From Candidatus Binataceae bacterium (GTDB taxonomy: Bacteria; Desulfobacterota; Binatia; Binatales; Binataceae), in NCBI GenBank assembly GCA_035294265.1, contig DATGLK010000004.1, positions 1-64,000 on the forward strand: a DNA stretch of 64,000 nt. Reading direction: 5' to 3'. This document shows, one piece after another, positions 1-8,574 of this stretch. The position numbers and the translations under genes are program-made. The notes under the pieces were generated by a model. It ran no database searches. It was not told the origin of the DNA and saw only the letters and a list, made by a program, of their open reading frames with translations. The first letter of the stretch is position 1; the number at the start of each line of letters is the position of its first letter.

Positions 1-26
1 TGGCGCAGCCTCGCAAAGTTAGCACG

Positions 27-1208
27 ATGGGTCGTACAGCCATCGTGCTGCTCGGCCACGGAAGCCGCGAGCCAGCCTCTAACCTGGAGTTCGAAGCGCT
101 GGTCACTTGCCTGCGGGAGCGCCGACCCCAGTTCGACGTCCATCACGCCTACGTCGAGTTGGCCGCACCCGCGCTGGCGGATGCTTTGTCGGCGCTGGCC
201 GCCGATCACGATCGCGTGGTCGTCGTGCCCTGTTTCTTGTTTGCCGCCGGCCACGCCAAAAACGATATCCCGCTCTCGTTGGCGAGAGCGCGCGCACAAT
301 TCCCCCAGGTCAGCTTCCAGGCGGCCCGCGTGTTGGGCGTTCATCCCGATCTCGCAGCGTTGACCTTCGAGCGTGCGGGCGCGGCGTGCGACTTGTCGGA
401 TCCCAGGCGGACCGCCTTGGTGGTCGTGGGACGCGGCGCCAGTGACCCCGATGCCAACGGCGATTTCTGCAAGCTCGTACGGCTGATCGGTGAGGGGCGA
501 GGGCTGGGTTGGGTGGTGCCGACGTTTATTGGAATTACCACCCCGCTGTTCGAAGAGAGTATCGAGCTGGTGGCGCGGGCCCGTCCTGAGCGGATTGTGG
601 TGGTGCCCTACCTGTTGTTTGGTGGCCGGCTGGTAGGTCGTCTCCGTGAGCAACTGCGTGCCTTTAATCAGCGCTACCCTTGGATCGCCGTCAACTTGGC
701 CGGTCATCTGGGTATCCATCCCAGTTTGCTGAAGGTGATCGAAGAGCGAATTGACGAGGCGTTGGGCCAGGGCGCATCGCTGCCCTGCGACAATTGCCAG
801 TATCGGCGGCCGGTTGGCGCGATTGCCGAGCAGGTAGGAGGATTTCGTTCGTTGTTGTGGAGTGCACGCCACTTGGAGACTCACGCCCAGGCGATGCCTC
901 ATCAGCATGCCCATCCCGTTGTCCGCAAGCACGTGCTGGTCTGCGGCAACGTCGATTGCGCCGCGCGCGGCAGTATTGCGCTTATCGCAGCGTTGCGCCG
1001 AATGCTGCGGCGAGCGGGCCGGCAGCGCGAAATCAGAGTTACGCGCACCTCGTGTATGGGACGATGTGGCGAGGGCCCAACTCTGGCGGTCTACCCCGAT
1101 GGGATTTGGTACCGGGGAGTCAATCCGGCTGACGCCAGCGAGCTGGTCGAGCAGCACCTGCTGGGGGACCGGCTGGTGGCGCGGCTGGTTGACGGGATTA
1201 TGCATTAA
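27..1208 (+). CDS. cbiX: Sirohydrochlorin cobaltochelatase CbiX with C-terminal 2Fe-2S ferredoxin domain
   Basis: CbiX inserts cobalt into sirohydrochlorin, the committing step of cobalt-early cobalamin synthesis in the cytoplasm. The 393 residues hold two chelatase lobes (about 3-120 and 125-250). The catalytic histidine motifs are LLGHGSRE (H11) and AAGHAKND (H76); the second lobe carries the VGRGASDPDAN signature usual in long CbiX forms. A PCDNC motif (C254, C257) and a His-rich linker (about 292-302) follow. A thioredoxin-like 2Fe-2S ferredoxin domain occupies 302-385 with C306, C311, C343 and C347. The tail suggests redox delivery or cluster sensing, but its role is not proven. It is first in a compact cbi operon, 12 bases before the DUF3209 gene. 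Only 26 bases of upstream sequence are visible, so promoter and riboswitch cannot be judged. The CbiX call is very secure. Confidence 0.96.
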   Translation: MGRTAIVLLGHGSREPASNLEFEALVTCLRERRPQFDVHHAYVELAAPALADALSALAADHDRVVVVPCFLFAAGHAKNDIPLSLARARAQFPQVSFQAARVLGVHPDLAALTFERAGAACDLSDPRRTALVVVGRGASDPDANGDFCKLVRLIGEGRGLGWVVPTFIGITTPLFEESIELVARARPERIVVVPYLLFGGRLVGRLREQLRAFNQRYPWIAVNLAGHLGIHPSLLKVIEERIDEALGQGASLPCDNCQYRRPVGAIAEQVGGFRSLLWSARHLETHAQAMPHQHAHPVVRKHVLVCGNVDCAARGSIALIAALRRMLRRAGRQREIRVTRTSCMGRCGEGPTLAVYPDGIWYRGVNPADASELVEQHLLGDRLVARLVDGIMH

Positions 1209-1220
1209 AGAGAGGCGGCG

Positions 1221-1595
1221 ATGGCTTGTCATGAAATCGCGGGGTTGCGCTTGGGCCTGATGGGGCTGTTGGGATTGCGGGATGAGGCCGCCCGTCAACA
1301 TGAGTTGGCTGAACTGGGTGATGGCGCCGATCGGCCCGGACCAGTGCGCTCGATGTGCCAGGCGCGGGATCTAGACAGCCTGAGGCAGTTTTACGAAAGT
1401 GCGGTTTCGATGCTTGAGGAGCGGGTTGCCAACACCGGCGCCGCCGACGCCAAGCTACCCTACCTGCGCAGCCTCGTTATCCTAACCAAGAAGGTCGAAA
1501 TGGAGCTGGCCAATCAGATCGACGCCCTCACTCGTCTGTTTCACGACCTCGAGCAGATGCACGATTTCGTGCACGAAATCTATCCGGCGGATTAA
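1221..1595 (+). CDS. DUF3209 family protein of cobalamin operons
   Basis: This small acidic protein of 124 residues opens with a MACHEIAGLRLGLM segment and closes with MHDFVHEIYP, which I recognise as hallmarks of DUF3209. That family is known to me mainly from haloarchaeal cobalamin operons, also next to CbiX. It looks all-helical, has no signal peptide, and has conserved Cys/His/Glu near the N-terminus (C3, H4, E5) and His/Glu near the C-terminus that could bind metal. No biochemical role is established as far as I know. Its place between cobaltochelatase and a flavoprotein suggests cobalt handling or electron transfer during chelation, which is inference. A GAGAGGCGG sequence just upstream supports the ATG at 1221. 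Confidence 0.8.
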   Translation: MACHEIAGLRLGLMGLLGLRDEAARQHELAELGDGADRPGPVRSMCQARDLDSLRQFYESAVSMLEERVANTGAADAKLPYLRSLVILTKKVEMELANQIDALTRLFHDLEQMHDFVHEIYPAD

Positions 1596-1600
1596 GTCGG

Positions 1601-2335
1601 ATGGCGCAGTCGCGAAACGCACGCCTGGTAAGGGCGCAACACCTGGGGCCAGAGGCCAGGCTGTTGACCTTCGCCTTGGCCGAGGGGCAGCTGGGTTTTG
1701 CGGGTGGCCAATACATTATCGTCAACACGGGCGTCGATTTGGGCGGCGGCAAAATCGCCAAGCGGGCCTATTCCATCCTTTCAGCCGATGATGAACAGAG
1801 CCAGTTCCAGATTGCGGTGCGTCGTCTGGGCGAGGGTCCGGGCTCCAACTTCATGCATCGTATAGCGGAGGGTACCGAACTGGCCTTCAGCGGTCCGTGG
1901 GGTAAGTTCGTCAGCCACGGTGCCGGCGCGGGCGAGCGACTCTTATTCGCCACCGATACCGGAATCACCGCTGCCCTTGGGCTGTTGCGCGGGATGCGCA
2001 GCCGTGCCGAGGCGACGAGCACGACGGCGTTGTGGTTCGTGCCATCGCCCGACTATTTTCTCCCGCCTGCGTTTGCCCATGACGCAATCGCCGCCTGTTG
2101 TCGCCGTTTCAGCGTCGCCGCGGCGCCGCCTGCGGGCGAGGCTTCGCGGCTGGGTGCCGCGCTCCTCGCCTTGGAGAGCGCGCTAGGGCCCGCGCTTCCT
2201 GCCAGCGCCTACCTGGCCGGCGATGGTGCGGTGATCTATCCCTTGCGCGAAAGGCTGATCGAGCTTGGAATGGCCAAGGAGCAGATTCAGTTGGAGGCCT
2301 TCTTCAACAATCCGGAGCGTAGAGCGGTCTCCTGA
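1601..2335 (+). CDS. Ferredoxin-NAD(P)H reductase-like flavoprotein in cbi operon
   Basis: This 244-residue protein has the two-domain FNR fold. The FAD-binding barrel carries RAYS at 55-58 and GPWG at 98-101. The pyridine-nucleotide half begins at LLFATDTGITAALGLL (114-129) and ends with an aromatic-containing C-terminal segment (EAFFN). There is no fused ferredoxin. It is embedded in the corrin operon, five bases after DUF3209 and 14 before cbiD, so it probably supplies electrons to a corrin step. Candidates are Co(II)/Co(I) reduction, reduction of the CbiX ferredoxin tail, or replacement of the missing precorrin-6A reductase. The fold is clear from sequence; the substrate is inference. The ATG at 1601 has little ribosome-binding sequence and probably depends on translational coupling. 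Confidence 0.85.
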   Translation: MAQSRNARLVRAQHLGPEARLLTFALAEGQLGFAGGQYIIVNTGVDLGGGKIAKRAYSILSADDEQSQFQIAVRRLGEGPGSNFMHRIAEGTELAFSGPWGKFVSHGAGAGERLLFATDTGITAALGLLRGMRSRAEATSTTALWFVPSPDYFLPPAFAHDAIAACCRRFSVAAAPPAGEASRLGAALLALESALGPALPASAYLAGDGAVIYPLRERLIELGMAKEQIQLEAFFNNPERRAVS

Positions 2336-2349
2336 GGAGCGGCGCAAGT

Positions 2350-3486
2350 ATGGCAACAAGCGAGGTGCCGGCGCGAAATCCCAAGGGCACGCGTACCGGT
2401 TTCACTACTGGGGCCTGCGCGGCGGCGGCGGCCAAGGCGGCGGCTCGCTGCCTGGTAAAAAAGACTGCGCTCAGCGAGATCGAAACCACGCTGCCCAACC
2501 GGACCAAGGTACGTTTTGCGCTCAAGCGCTGCGAGCGCTCACAAGGAAGCGCTTTGTGCAGCATTATCAAGGATGCCGGCGACGATCCCGATTGCACGCA
2601 CGGCGCTGAACTGGTTGCTGAGGTCAGACTGCGCACCGAGCCGGGAATCGAAATTCGCGGCGGGGAAGGGGTGGCGACGGTTACCAAGCCCGGCCTGGGG
2701 CTGGAGGTCGGTGGTCCGTCGATCACTGCGCCGCCCCGGCGCAACATCATCGAAATGGTCGCGGAGGAACTTGCCGGCAGCGAGTATCGTGGCGCGGTGG
2801 TCACAATCAGCGTGCCGGGCGGCGAGGAGATGGCCAAGGGAACCATCAATGCGCGGCTGGGCTTGATCGGCGGGATCTCGATTCTAGGTACGACGGGCAT
2901 CGTGCGGCCCTATTCCACCGCGGCCTTCAAGGCCAGCGTCGTCCAGGCGATTGACGTCGCCGTCGAGCGCGGCCTACGCAGCTTGGTCTTGACCACCGGC
3001 GGCAAGTCAGAAGCATACGCTATGCAGCTTTTCCCCCAGTTGCCCGAGGACGCGTTTATCCAGATGGGAGATTTCGTCGGGATTGCGCTCAAGCATTGTG
3101 CCCGCCGTAAGCTCCAGCGTGCCATTATCGTGGGTATGATCGGCAAGCTATCCAAGATGGCCGACGGGCGGATGCAGACCCACGCCGCGGGTTCGGAGGT
3201 CAATATGGAGCTGTTGGCCACGCTGGCCGCTGAGTTGGGCGCTGGCGCGGAGGTGTGCGCCGAGATTCGCGCTGCCAACACTGCGCGCCATGTGCTGGAG
3301 CTGTGCTCGGCGCGCGATATTCCGATCGCTGCGCAGATCTGCCGCCGCGTGGTGGAGCAGGGCACGCGCCACGCCGGTCCTGGGCTCCAGGTGCGCGTTT
3401 GTTTGATTGATTTCAACGGCAAGCTACTGGGCTGCGACCCGGCCGACACCACGCAGGCACCGGTCCAAGCGGAGCAAGGCCAATGA
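2350..3486 (+). CDS. cbiD: Cobalt-precorrin-5B C1-methyltransferase CbiD
   Basis: CbiD methylates C1 of cobalt-precorrin-5B with S-adenosylmethionine in the anaerobic branch; it is unrelated to the other corrin methyltransferases. The 378 residues show the family opening TRTGFTTGACAAAAAKAA (about 14-31), the glycine-rich LGLIGGISILGTTGIV segment and the TGGKSE motif, and the length is typical. GAGGAGCGG upstream of 2350 supports this ATG. The stop overlaps the cbiC start by four bases (ATGA), so translation is coupled. CbiD and CbiG together mark the pathway as cobalt-early and oxygen-independent. Identity is secure. Confidence 0.97.
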   Translation: MATSEVPARNPKGTRTGFTTGACAAAAAKAAARCLVKKTALSEIETTLPNRTKVRFALKRCERSQGSALCSIIKDAGDDPDCTHGAELVAEVRLRTEPGIEIRGGEGVATVTKPGLGLEVGGPSITAPPRRNIIEMVAEELAGSEYRGAVVTISVPGGEEMAKGTINARLGLIGGISILGTTGIVRPYSTAAFKASVVQAIDVAVERGLRSLVLTTGGKSEAYAMQLFPQLPEDAFIQMGDFVGIALKHCARRKLQRAIIVGMIGKLSKMADGRMQTHAAGSEVNMELLATLAAELGAGAEVCAEIRAANTARHVLELCSARDIPIAAQICRRVVEQGTRHAGPGLQVRVCLIDFNGKLLGCDPADTTQAPVQAEQGQ

Positions 3487-4151
3487 ACGACCCCGGGCGT
3501 ATCAACGATATGCGCCAAATGACCGCGCTGGGACGCAATATCGAAGACGGCAGTTTCGCGATTATAGATCGCGAAGCAGGTGCGCACGATTTTTCTGCCG
3601 ATCAGTGGCAAATCGTGCGCCGGGTTATCCATGCCACCGCCGATTTCGAGTTCAAGGATCTGATGCGCTTCCATCCCCAGGCCGTGGCTGCAGGAATTGC
3701 CGCGTTGCGCGCCGGTTGCGCGATCGTCGTGGACGTCAAGATGATTAGTGCTGGACTTAATGAGGAACGCCTGAGCAGTTACGGGTGCGTCACCCACTGC
3801 TTTATTTCCGATCCCGATGTGATCGCGGCGGCCAAGGCGGCCAACAGCACGCGGGCGATCGAGGCGATGCGCAAGGCGCGGCGCGCCGGTGTTCTTGACG
3901 GCGCGATCGTAGCGATCGGCAACGCGCCCACCGCGCTTCTGGAGACCGTTCGCCTGGTTGAGCAAGAGGGCGCGCGACCGGCGTTGGTGATCGGCGTACC
4001 AGTGGGCTTTGTTTCCGCCGCCGAGTCCAAGGAAGCCGCGCTGCGCTTGGCGACGCCGTATATCGTGGCGCGGGGGCGCAAGGGCGGCAGCACGATCGCG
4101 GTGGCGATCATCCACGCCCTGTTGTTAATCTCCACCCAGGTGCGAGCATGA
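3483..4151 (+). CDS. cbiC: Cobalt-precorrin-8 methylmutase CbiC
   Basis: CbiC moves the C11 methyl group to C12, converting cobalt-precorrin-8 to cobyrinate. The 222-residue protein carries the conserved VIHATADFEF segment with the catalytic histidine H50. It also has the VDVKMIS and GNAPTAL segments and the C-terminal ARGRKGGSTIAVAIIHAL stretch of the CobH/CbiC family. It overlaps cbiD by four bases at its start and cbiET by four bases at its end. It acts near the end of ring synthesis, just before the CbiA amidation encoded at 60.7-62.1 kb. Length and motifs are typical. Confidence 0.96.
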   Translation: MNDPGRINDMRQMTALGRNIEDGSFAIIDREAGAHDFSADQWQIVRRVIHATADFEFKDLMRFHPQAVAAGIAALRAGCAIVVDVKMISAGLNEERLSSYGCVTHCFISDPDVIAAAKAANSTRAIEAMRKARRAGVLDGAIVAIGNAPTALLETVRLVEQEGARPALVIGVPVGFVSAAESKEAALRLATPYIVARGRKGGSTIAVAIIHALLLISTQVRA

Positions 4152-5407
4152 CTCGGCCGCGCGCGGTAACTGTAATTGGGATTGGCGACGATGGTTGCGC
4201 GGGGCTTTCCAGCCGTGCGGTAAGCGCGGTCGCGGATGCCCAGGTGTTGGCGGGCGGCGAGCGCCACCTGGCCTTTTTTCCCCAATTCACCGGGCTCCGA
4301 ATTGTCCTTAAGAATGGACTGCCGGCGGCGCTGGATCGAATCGCGCAGGCGGCCGACGAGAATAACGTCTGTATTTTGGCCTCGGGCGATCCGATGTTCT
4401 TTGGCGTGGGCGCGCTGGTAATCAAGCGGCTTGGTGCCGAACACGTAAGCGTGATTCCCCATCCCAGCTCGATCCAGTGGGCTTTTGCGCGCGCTGGACT
4501 GAAATGGGACGATGCCGCGCTGATTTCTCTGCACGGCCGCAGTGCCGAGGGCTTCCTGACCCGCCTGCGCACTTGCGCCAAGGCTGCGGTTCTCACCGAT
4601 CCCGACAACACGCCGGTGCGCCTGGCCGCTTCGATGCTCGCACACGGCCAGGGCGAATGGAGAGCGTGGGTGTGCGAAAATCTGGCGGGACCCGATGAGC
4701 GGGTGCGCCAATTTTCGCTACAAGAGCTGGCCGCCTGCCCTGATATCGGCCCGCTCAATGTGCTTATTCTGGAGCGCACCAATCCCGCTTGGCGGGCGCC
4801 CACCGCAATCCCGTTTCTTCATGAAGATGAATTCGCCAAGCGGATGCCCAAAAAGGGGCTAATTACCAAACGCGAAGTGCGCTTGCTGTCGTTGGCCGCG
4901 ATGCGGGTGCGCCCCGATAGCGTGGTCTGGGACATCGGCGCAGGTTCGGGCTCGATCTCGATCGAGGCCGCGATGCTGGCTTCTGCGGGTCGCGTCTATG
5001 CGATCGAGTTCGATCCCGAGGGCGTGGAGATCTGCCGCGAGAATCTGCTCACCCACGCAATCGACAACGTGCGCGTCATCGCCGGCCGCGCCCCCGAGGC
5101 TCTGGCCGAGCTCGAAACTCCCGACGCAGTATTCGTCGGTGGTAGCCGCGGCAGCATGGACGAGATCGTCGAGATCGCCCTGGAGCGGTTGCGCCCGGGC
5201 GGGCACCTGGTGGTCAACGCGATTACGCTGGAGAACTCTGCCGAGGTTTACAGCGCTATGCGCAGGCGCGGCATCGTGCCCGAGGTGACCCTACTGCAAG
5301 TTTCGCGCGCCGAGCCACTGGCGCGCTACCTGCGTTTCGAAGCTCTCAATCCGATCCAGATTTTCGCGGCCCAAAAACCGCTGAGTGCCGGAGGTTCGAC
5401 CCAATGA
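4148..5407 (+). CDS. cbiET: Fused cobalt-precorrin-7 C5- and precorrin-6B C15-methyltransferase CbiET
   Basis: This 419-residue bifunctional enzyme methylates C5 (CbiE half) and methylates C15 with decarboxylation of the C12 acetate (CbiT half). Residues 1-200 form the tetrapyrrole methyltransferase fold: VIGIGDDGCAGL near the N-terminus and LASGDPMFFGVG at about 79-90. Residues 220-400 form a class I SAM methyltransferase with VWDIGAGSGSISIEAA (about 259-274) and FVGGSRG. It corresponds to CobL of the aerobic pathway. ATGA overlaps link it to cbiC upstream and cbiL downstream. Identity is secure. Confidence 0.96.
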   Translation: MTRPRAVTVIGIGDDGCAGLSSRAVSAVADAQVLAGGERHLAFFPQFTGLRIVLKNGLPAALDRIAQAADENNVCILASGDPMFFGVGALVIKRLGAEHVSVIPHPSSIQWAFARAGLKWDDAALISLHGRSAEGFLTRLRTCAKAAVLTDPDNTPVRLAASMLAHGQGEWRAWVCENLAGPDERVRQFSLQELAACPDIGPLNVLILERTNPAWRAPTAIPFLHEDEFAKRMPKKGLITKREVRLLSLAAMRVRPDSVVWDIGAGSGSISIEAAMLASAGRVYAIEFDPEGVEICRENLLTHAIDNVRVIAGRAPEALAELETPDAVFVGGSRGSMDEIVEIALERLRPGGHLVVNAITLENSAEVYSAMRRRGIVPEVTLLQVSRAEPLARYLRFEALNPIQIFAAQKPLSAGGSTQ

Positions 5408-6180
5408 GTTACCCTGTCTTGTATGGCGTGGGCGTGGGTCCCGGCGCGCCCGATCTGTTGACCTTGCGCGCGGTGGAGACGCTCAAGCGGGTTGAGGTTC
5501 TGGCTCTGCCCAGGAGTTCGGACTACGGCGCCTCGATGGCATGGAAGATCATCGAACCGGTAATCGGCAAGGTGGTCGGCCAGCAGCGTCTGTTATTGAC
5601 CTTTCCGATGAGCAAGGAGCCGGCGCGTCTGCGCAAAGCCTGGGAGATTGCATTCACCAAAATCGGCGAGCATCTGGACGCTGGCCGCAGCGTAGCCTTC
5701 GCTACCGAGGGTGACCCGTCGCTCTATAGCACCTTCGGGTATTTGCAACGCGAAGCCGCGCGGCGATGGCCCGGCGTCACGGTCGAAATCGTGCCGGGCG
5801 TCTCTTCGATCGCCGCCGTTCCAGCTGTGGTGGGCCGATCGCTCGCCGATGGGCTGGAGCGGATCGCAATCATCCCCGCCAACTATGGAGTGGATGATTT
5901 GGTCGCGGTCCTCAACAGCTTCGACACCACTATCCTGATGAAAATTGGCTCCCAGATGCCCAAGGTCGTCGCCGCGCTGGAGCGTACGGGGCTGCTCGAC
6001 AAGGCGGTCTTTGTGGCCAAGGCGACGATGCGCGAACAGCGGGTTGCGACCGATGTACGTACGGTCGGGACCGAGCGCGGTGACTGCTTCGCGATGGTGC
6101 TGGTCACGCGCAAGGAGCGCAGTGGCGTGCTCGCCGGTGAGATCGCCCCCGAGGCGGAGTTGCTCGAGCTGGGCGCATGA
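5404..6180 (+). CDS. cbiL: Cobalt-factor II C20-methyltransferase CbiL
   Basis: CbiL methylates C20 of cobalt-precorrin-2 (cobalt factor II), the first ring methylation after cobalt insertion. The 258 residues contain the N-terminal GVGVGPGAPDLLTLRAVETL, the central VAFATEGDPSLYSTF loop and VPGVSSIAAVPA, all typical of the CbiL/CobI branch of uroporphyrinogen-III-type methyltransferases. Its start overlaps cbiET and its stop overlaps cbiG by four bases each. CobI of the aerobic route is the close alternative, but the neighbours favour CbiL. Confidence 0.95.
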   Translation: MSYPVLYGVGVGPGAPDLLTLRAVETLKRVEVLALPRSSDYGASMAWKIIEPVIGKVVGQQRLLLTFPMSKEPARLRKAWEIAFTKIGEHLDAGRSVAFATEGDPSLYSTFGYLQREAARRWPGVTVEIVPGVSSIAAVPAVVGRSLADGLERIAIIPANYGVDDLVAVLNSFDTTILMKIGSQMPKVVAALERTGLLDKAVFVAKATMREQRVATDVRTVGTERGDCFAMVLVTRKERSGVLAGEIAPEAELLELGA

Positions 6181-7328
6181 ACGACGCGCGCAAGCCTTTC
6201 GCCATCTATGCCATTACGCGCCACGGCATCGAGATTGCTGCCCGGTTGGTACAGGCATTGGAAGGCGCCGAGGTGTACGTATCGCACAAGCTGCTCGATC
6301 ATGCCCGCGCCAAGCCCGCGCTTGTCCAAGCGCTGGAGCTGAAGTTACCGATGGGACCAGTGCTGACTCGCACCTTCACAGCCTACGATTGTCACGTCTT
6401 CATAATCAGCGTGGGTGCCGTGGTCAGGATGATAGCCCCGCTGCTGGGTGACAAGAAGCTCGACCCGGCCGTAGTCTGCGTCGATGACGCCGCGCGCTTT
6501 GCGATTTGCGTGCTCTCGGGCCACGTTGGACGCGGCAACTTCTTTACCGATCGGATAGCCGAGGCGCTTGATGCGCAAGCGGTGGTCACCACCGCTTCCG
6601 ATGCGATCGGCACGCTGACCGTGGATATTCTCGGACGTGAATTCGGCTGGCGGTTGGACGACCTCAATCGCAACGTCACACGCGGCTGCGCCGCGGTGGT
6701 CAATGCCGCCCCGGTTCTGTTCGTGCAAGAAACCGGTGAACCCGACTGGTGGCCGCTGGATAAGCCACTGCCGCCCGGTGTTGCCTACGCGACTTCGCTT
6801 GAGGGCGTTGATCCGGCGGCCTGGGAGATTCTGCTCATCGCCAGCGACCGTGAGTTTCAACTCAGCCATCCCGCGCATTGGGACAACGCGGTGATCTACC
6901 GCCCCAAAAGCCTGGTGGTTGGAATTGGCTGCGACAAGGCGACGCCGGCCGACCTGGTCGAGCGCGGGCTGGTTGGCCTGATGGAACGTGAGCGTTTGTC
7001 GCTCAAATCAGTCAAGGCACTGGCTACCATCGAGCAAAAGCGCGACGAGCCGGCTATCCTCGCACTGGCTCAGCATTACGGCTGGCCGCTGATCACCTAT
7101 TCGGCGGCGCAACTGGACGCGGTGGAAGGGATTGAAAATCCCTCGGAGACTGTCAAACGCTATGTCGGCACGCGCGGCGTAGCCGAGCCGGCGGCGTTGT
7201 TGTGCGCTGAGGCCGCGCGACTTCTGGTGCCTAAGCAAACCTACACCGAACCCGGCGCTGGTCGTTCGATGACGTTGGCGCTCGCGCGAATCCCATTCAA
7301 GCACAGGACGGAGGCGAGCAGTGGTTGA
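6177..7328 (+). CDS. cbiG: Cobalt-precorrin-5A hydrolase CbiG
   Basis: CbiG opens the delta-lactone of cobalt-precorrin-5A and releases the C20-derived two-carbon unit as acetaldehyde, the ring-contraction step peculiar to the anaerobic pathway. The 383-residue protein has the N-terminal domain (IYAITRHGIEIAARL, ISVGAVVRMIAPLL), the central region (CVLSGHVGRGN, TTASDAIGTLTVD) and the C-terminal CbiG/CobE domain starting at VVGIGCDKATPADLVE (about 245). It overlaps cbiL by four bases; cbiH starts inside its last eight bases. Full length and intact. Confidence 0.96.
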   Translation: MNDARKPFAIYAITRHGIEIAARLVQALEGAEVYVSHKLLDHARAKPALVQALELKLPMGPVLTRTFTAYDCHVFIISVGAVVRMIAPLLGDKKLDPAVVCVDDAARFAICVLSGHVGRGNFFTDRIAEALDAQAVVTTASDAIGTLTVDILGREFGWRLDDLNRNVTRGCAAVVNAAPVLFVQETGEPDWWPLDKPLPPGVAYATSLEGVDPAAWEILLIASDREFQLSHPAHWDNAVIYRPKSLVVGIGCDKATPADLVERGLVGLMERERLSLKSVKALATIEQKRDEPAILALAQHYGWPLITYSAAQLDAVEGIENPSETVKRYVGTRGVAEPAALLCAEAARLLVPKQTYTEPGAGRSMTLALARIPFKHRTEASSG

Positions 7329-8160
7329 AGCAAAGGGCGTTTTGTCCGTGGTTGGAATTGGGCCGGGCGCGGCAGACCACGTCACCCCCGCGGCCAACCG
7401 CGCGATTCTCGAGGCCGACCTGATTGTCGGCTATACAACATACATCAAACTGGTTAGTGAGCTGATTCGTGGCAAGGAAATTGTGCGCACCGGCATGACC
7501 GAAGAGATCGGGCGGGCCCGCGCGGCAGTCACTCGTGCTCGGGAAGGCGCACGCGTCGCGCTGATTTCCTCTGGCGACGCCGGCGTCTACGGGATGGCGG
7601 GACTGGTCTTCCAGGTCTTGCGCGAGATGGGTTGGAAACGGGGCGACTCGCCCCAACTGCACATCATTCCCGGGGTGACTGCGCTCAGCTCATGTGCCTC
7701 CCTGGTAGGCGCGCCGCTGGTGCACGATTTTTGCGCCATTTCGCTCTCCGATTTACTTACGCCCTGGCCGATCATCACGCGCCGTATCGAGGCCGCCGCT
7801 GCCGCCGACTTCGTCATCGGGTTATACAATCCGGCTAGCGGCCGGCGCACTCGTCAAATTGTCGAGGCGCAGGCAATCATCAAGAAATACCGCGACCCGA
7901 AGACACCGGTGGCTCTGGTCAAAAGCGCCTACCGTAAACTCCAGCATACCGTTTTGACCGACCTGGACAATTTTCTCGACTACGAGATCGGAATGCTTAC
8001 CACGGTGCTGGTCGGTTCCAGCAATACTTACGTCTTCGAGGGCTACATGGTCACGCCGCGCGGCTATACCAATAAGTACACCGAGGACGGTGAGGTGCGC
8101 CCTGGACAACGCCCGGGCTTTTCGCTGGTGCTGCAACCGGCCGAACAGGCGGAACGATAA
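7321..8160 (+). CDS. cbiH: Cobalt-factor III C17-methyltransferase CbiH
   Basis: CbiH methylates C17 and drives ring contraction. The 279 residues begin with a GTG codon that overlaps the end of cbiG by eight bases. The protein shows VVGIGPGAADHVTPAA at the N-terminus, LISSGDAGVYGMAGL and IPGVTALSSCASLVGAPLVHDF, the usual CobJ/CbiH signatures. The C-terminal extension after about residue 245 (tyrosine- and arginine-rich, GYMVTPRGYTNKY) is common in this branch. There is no fused ferredoxin domain, unlike some CbiH60-type enzymes. The stop shares one base with the start of the next gene. Confidence 0.95.
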   Translation: MVEAKGVLSVVGIGPGAADHVTPAANRAILEADLIVGYTTYIKLVSELIRGKEIVRTGMTEEIGRARAAVTRAREGARVALISSGDAGVYGMAGLVFQVLREMGWKRGDSPQLHIIPGVTALSSCASLVGAPLVHDFCAISLSDLLTPWPIITRRIEAAAAADFVIGLYNPASGRRTRQIVEAQAIIKKYRDPKTPVALVKSAYRKLQHTVLTDLDNFLDYEIGMLTTVLVGSSNTYVFEGYMVTPRGYTNKYTEDGEVRPGQRPGFSLVLQPAEQAER

Positions 8161-8573
8161 TGGCGCGTGTAGGGCGTTTGGCTGGTGCTATCCTGGCCGA
8201 GAGCGAAAACGAGTTCTTCCTAGTCGGTAACACCAAGGAGCCGTGCGACTTCGAGGCTGCGGGGTTCGATGCGCCTGGCGAAATCGACGCGCTTAAACGG
8301 CCCTACGTGAAGCTCAGGGCGCGCGGCCCGATCGAGCTGGCCGCCCCCTACCTGACGATCGAGTTGGAGGGTGAAGCGTTGGCTGCGATGCTGGCGCGAC
8401 GCTTGCTCATCGAACGCAATGGTTCGGTCAGCGATCGGCTCTGGCGGCTATTGATGGACCCCAGCGGGCAGGACGAAGCACCCGAGCACGGTATGGTGCC
8501 GGCGCGTTGGCTGGCGGAAATGCCGAGCCCGATCTGGGACATCGTGCGCGACACCGTGTTGCGATGTCTGTGA
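8160..8573 (+). CDS. Unrecognised 137-residue protein inside the cbi operon
   Basis: I do not recognise this protein. It begins on an ATG sharing one base with the cbiH stop (TAATG) and ends one base before cbiF, so it is firmly within the operon and likely co-translated. It is soluble, with no signal peptide or membrane segment and no clear nucleotide-binding motif. The first 70 residues look beta-rich; the rest is helical and acidic and ends with tryptophan-containing segments (SDRLWRLLMD, SPIWDIVRDTVL). It lacks the Rossmann features of CbiJ/CobK (normally about 240-260 residues), so it is not an obvious precorrin-6A reductase. A role in the corrin pathway is inferred only from position. 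Confidence 0.75.
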   Translation: MARVGRLAGAILAESENEFFLVGNTKEPCDFEAAGFDAPGEIDALKRPYVKLRARGPIELAAPYLTIELEGEALAAMLARRLLIERNGSVSDRLWRLLMDPSGQDEAPEHGMVPARWLAEMPSPIWDIVRDTVLRCL

Positions 8574-8574
8574 A

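Noticed and set aside
1601-2335. Naming this gene cbiJ/cobK
   Set aside because: The protein has the FNR fold with RAYS and GPWG motifs, not the CobK Rossmann arrangement. Functional replacement is possible but unproven.
2910-4115. Minus-strand open frame across cbiD and cbiC
   Set aside because: The region is fully explained by two intact, overlapping corrin genes on the plus strand.
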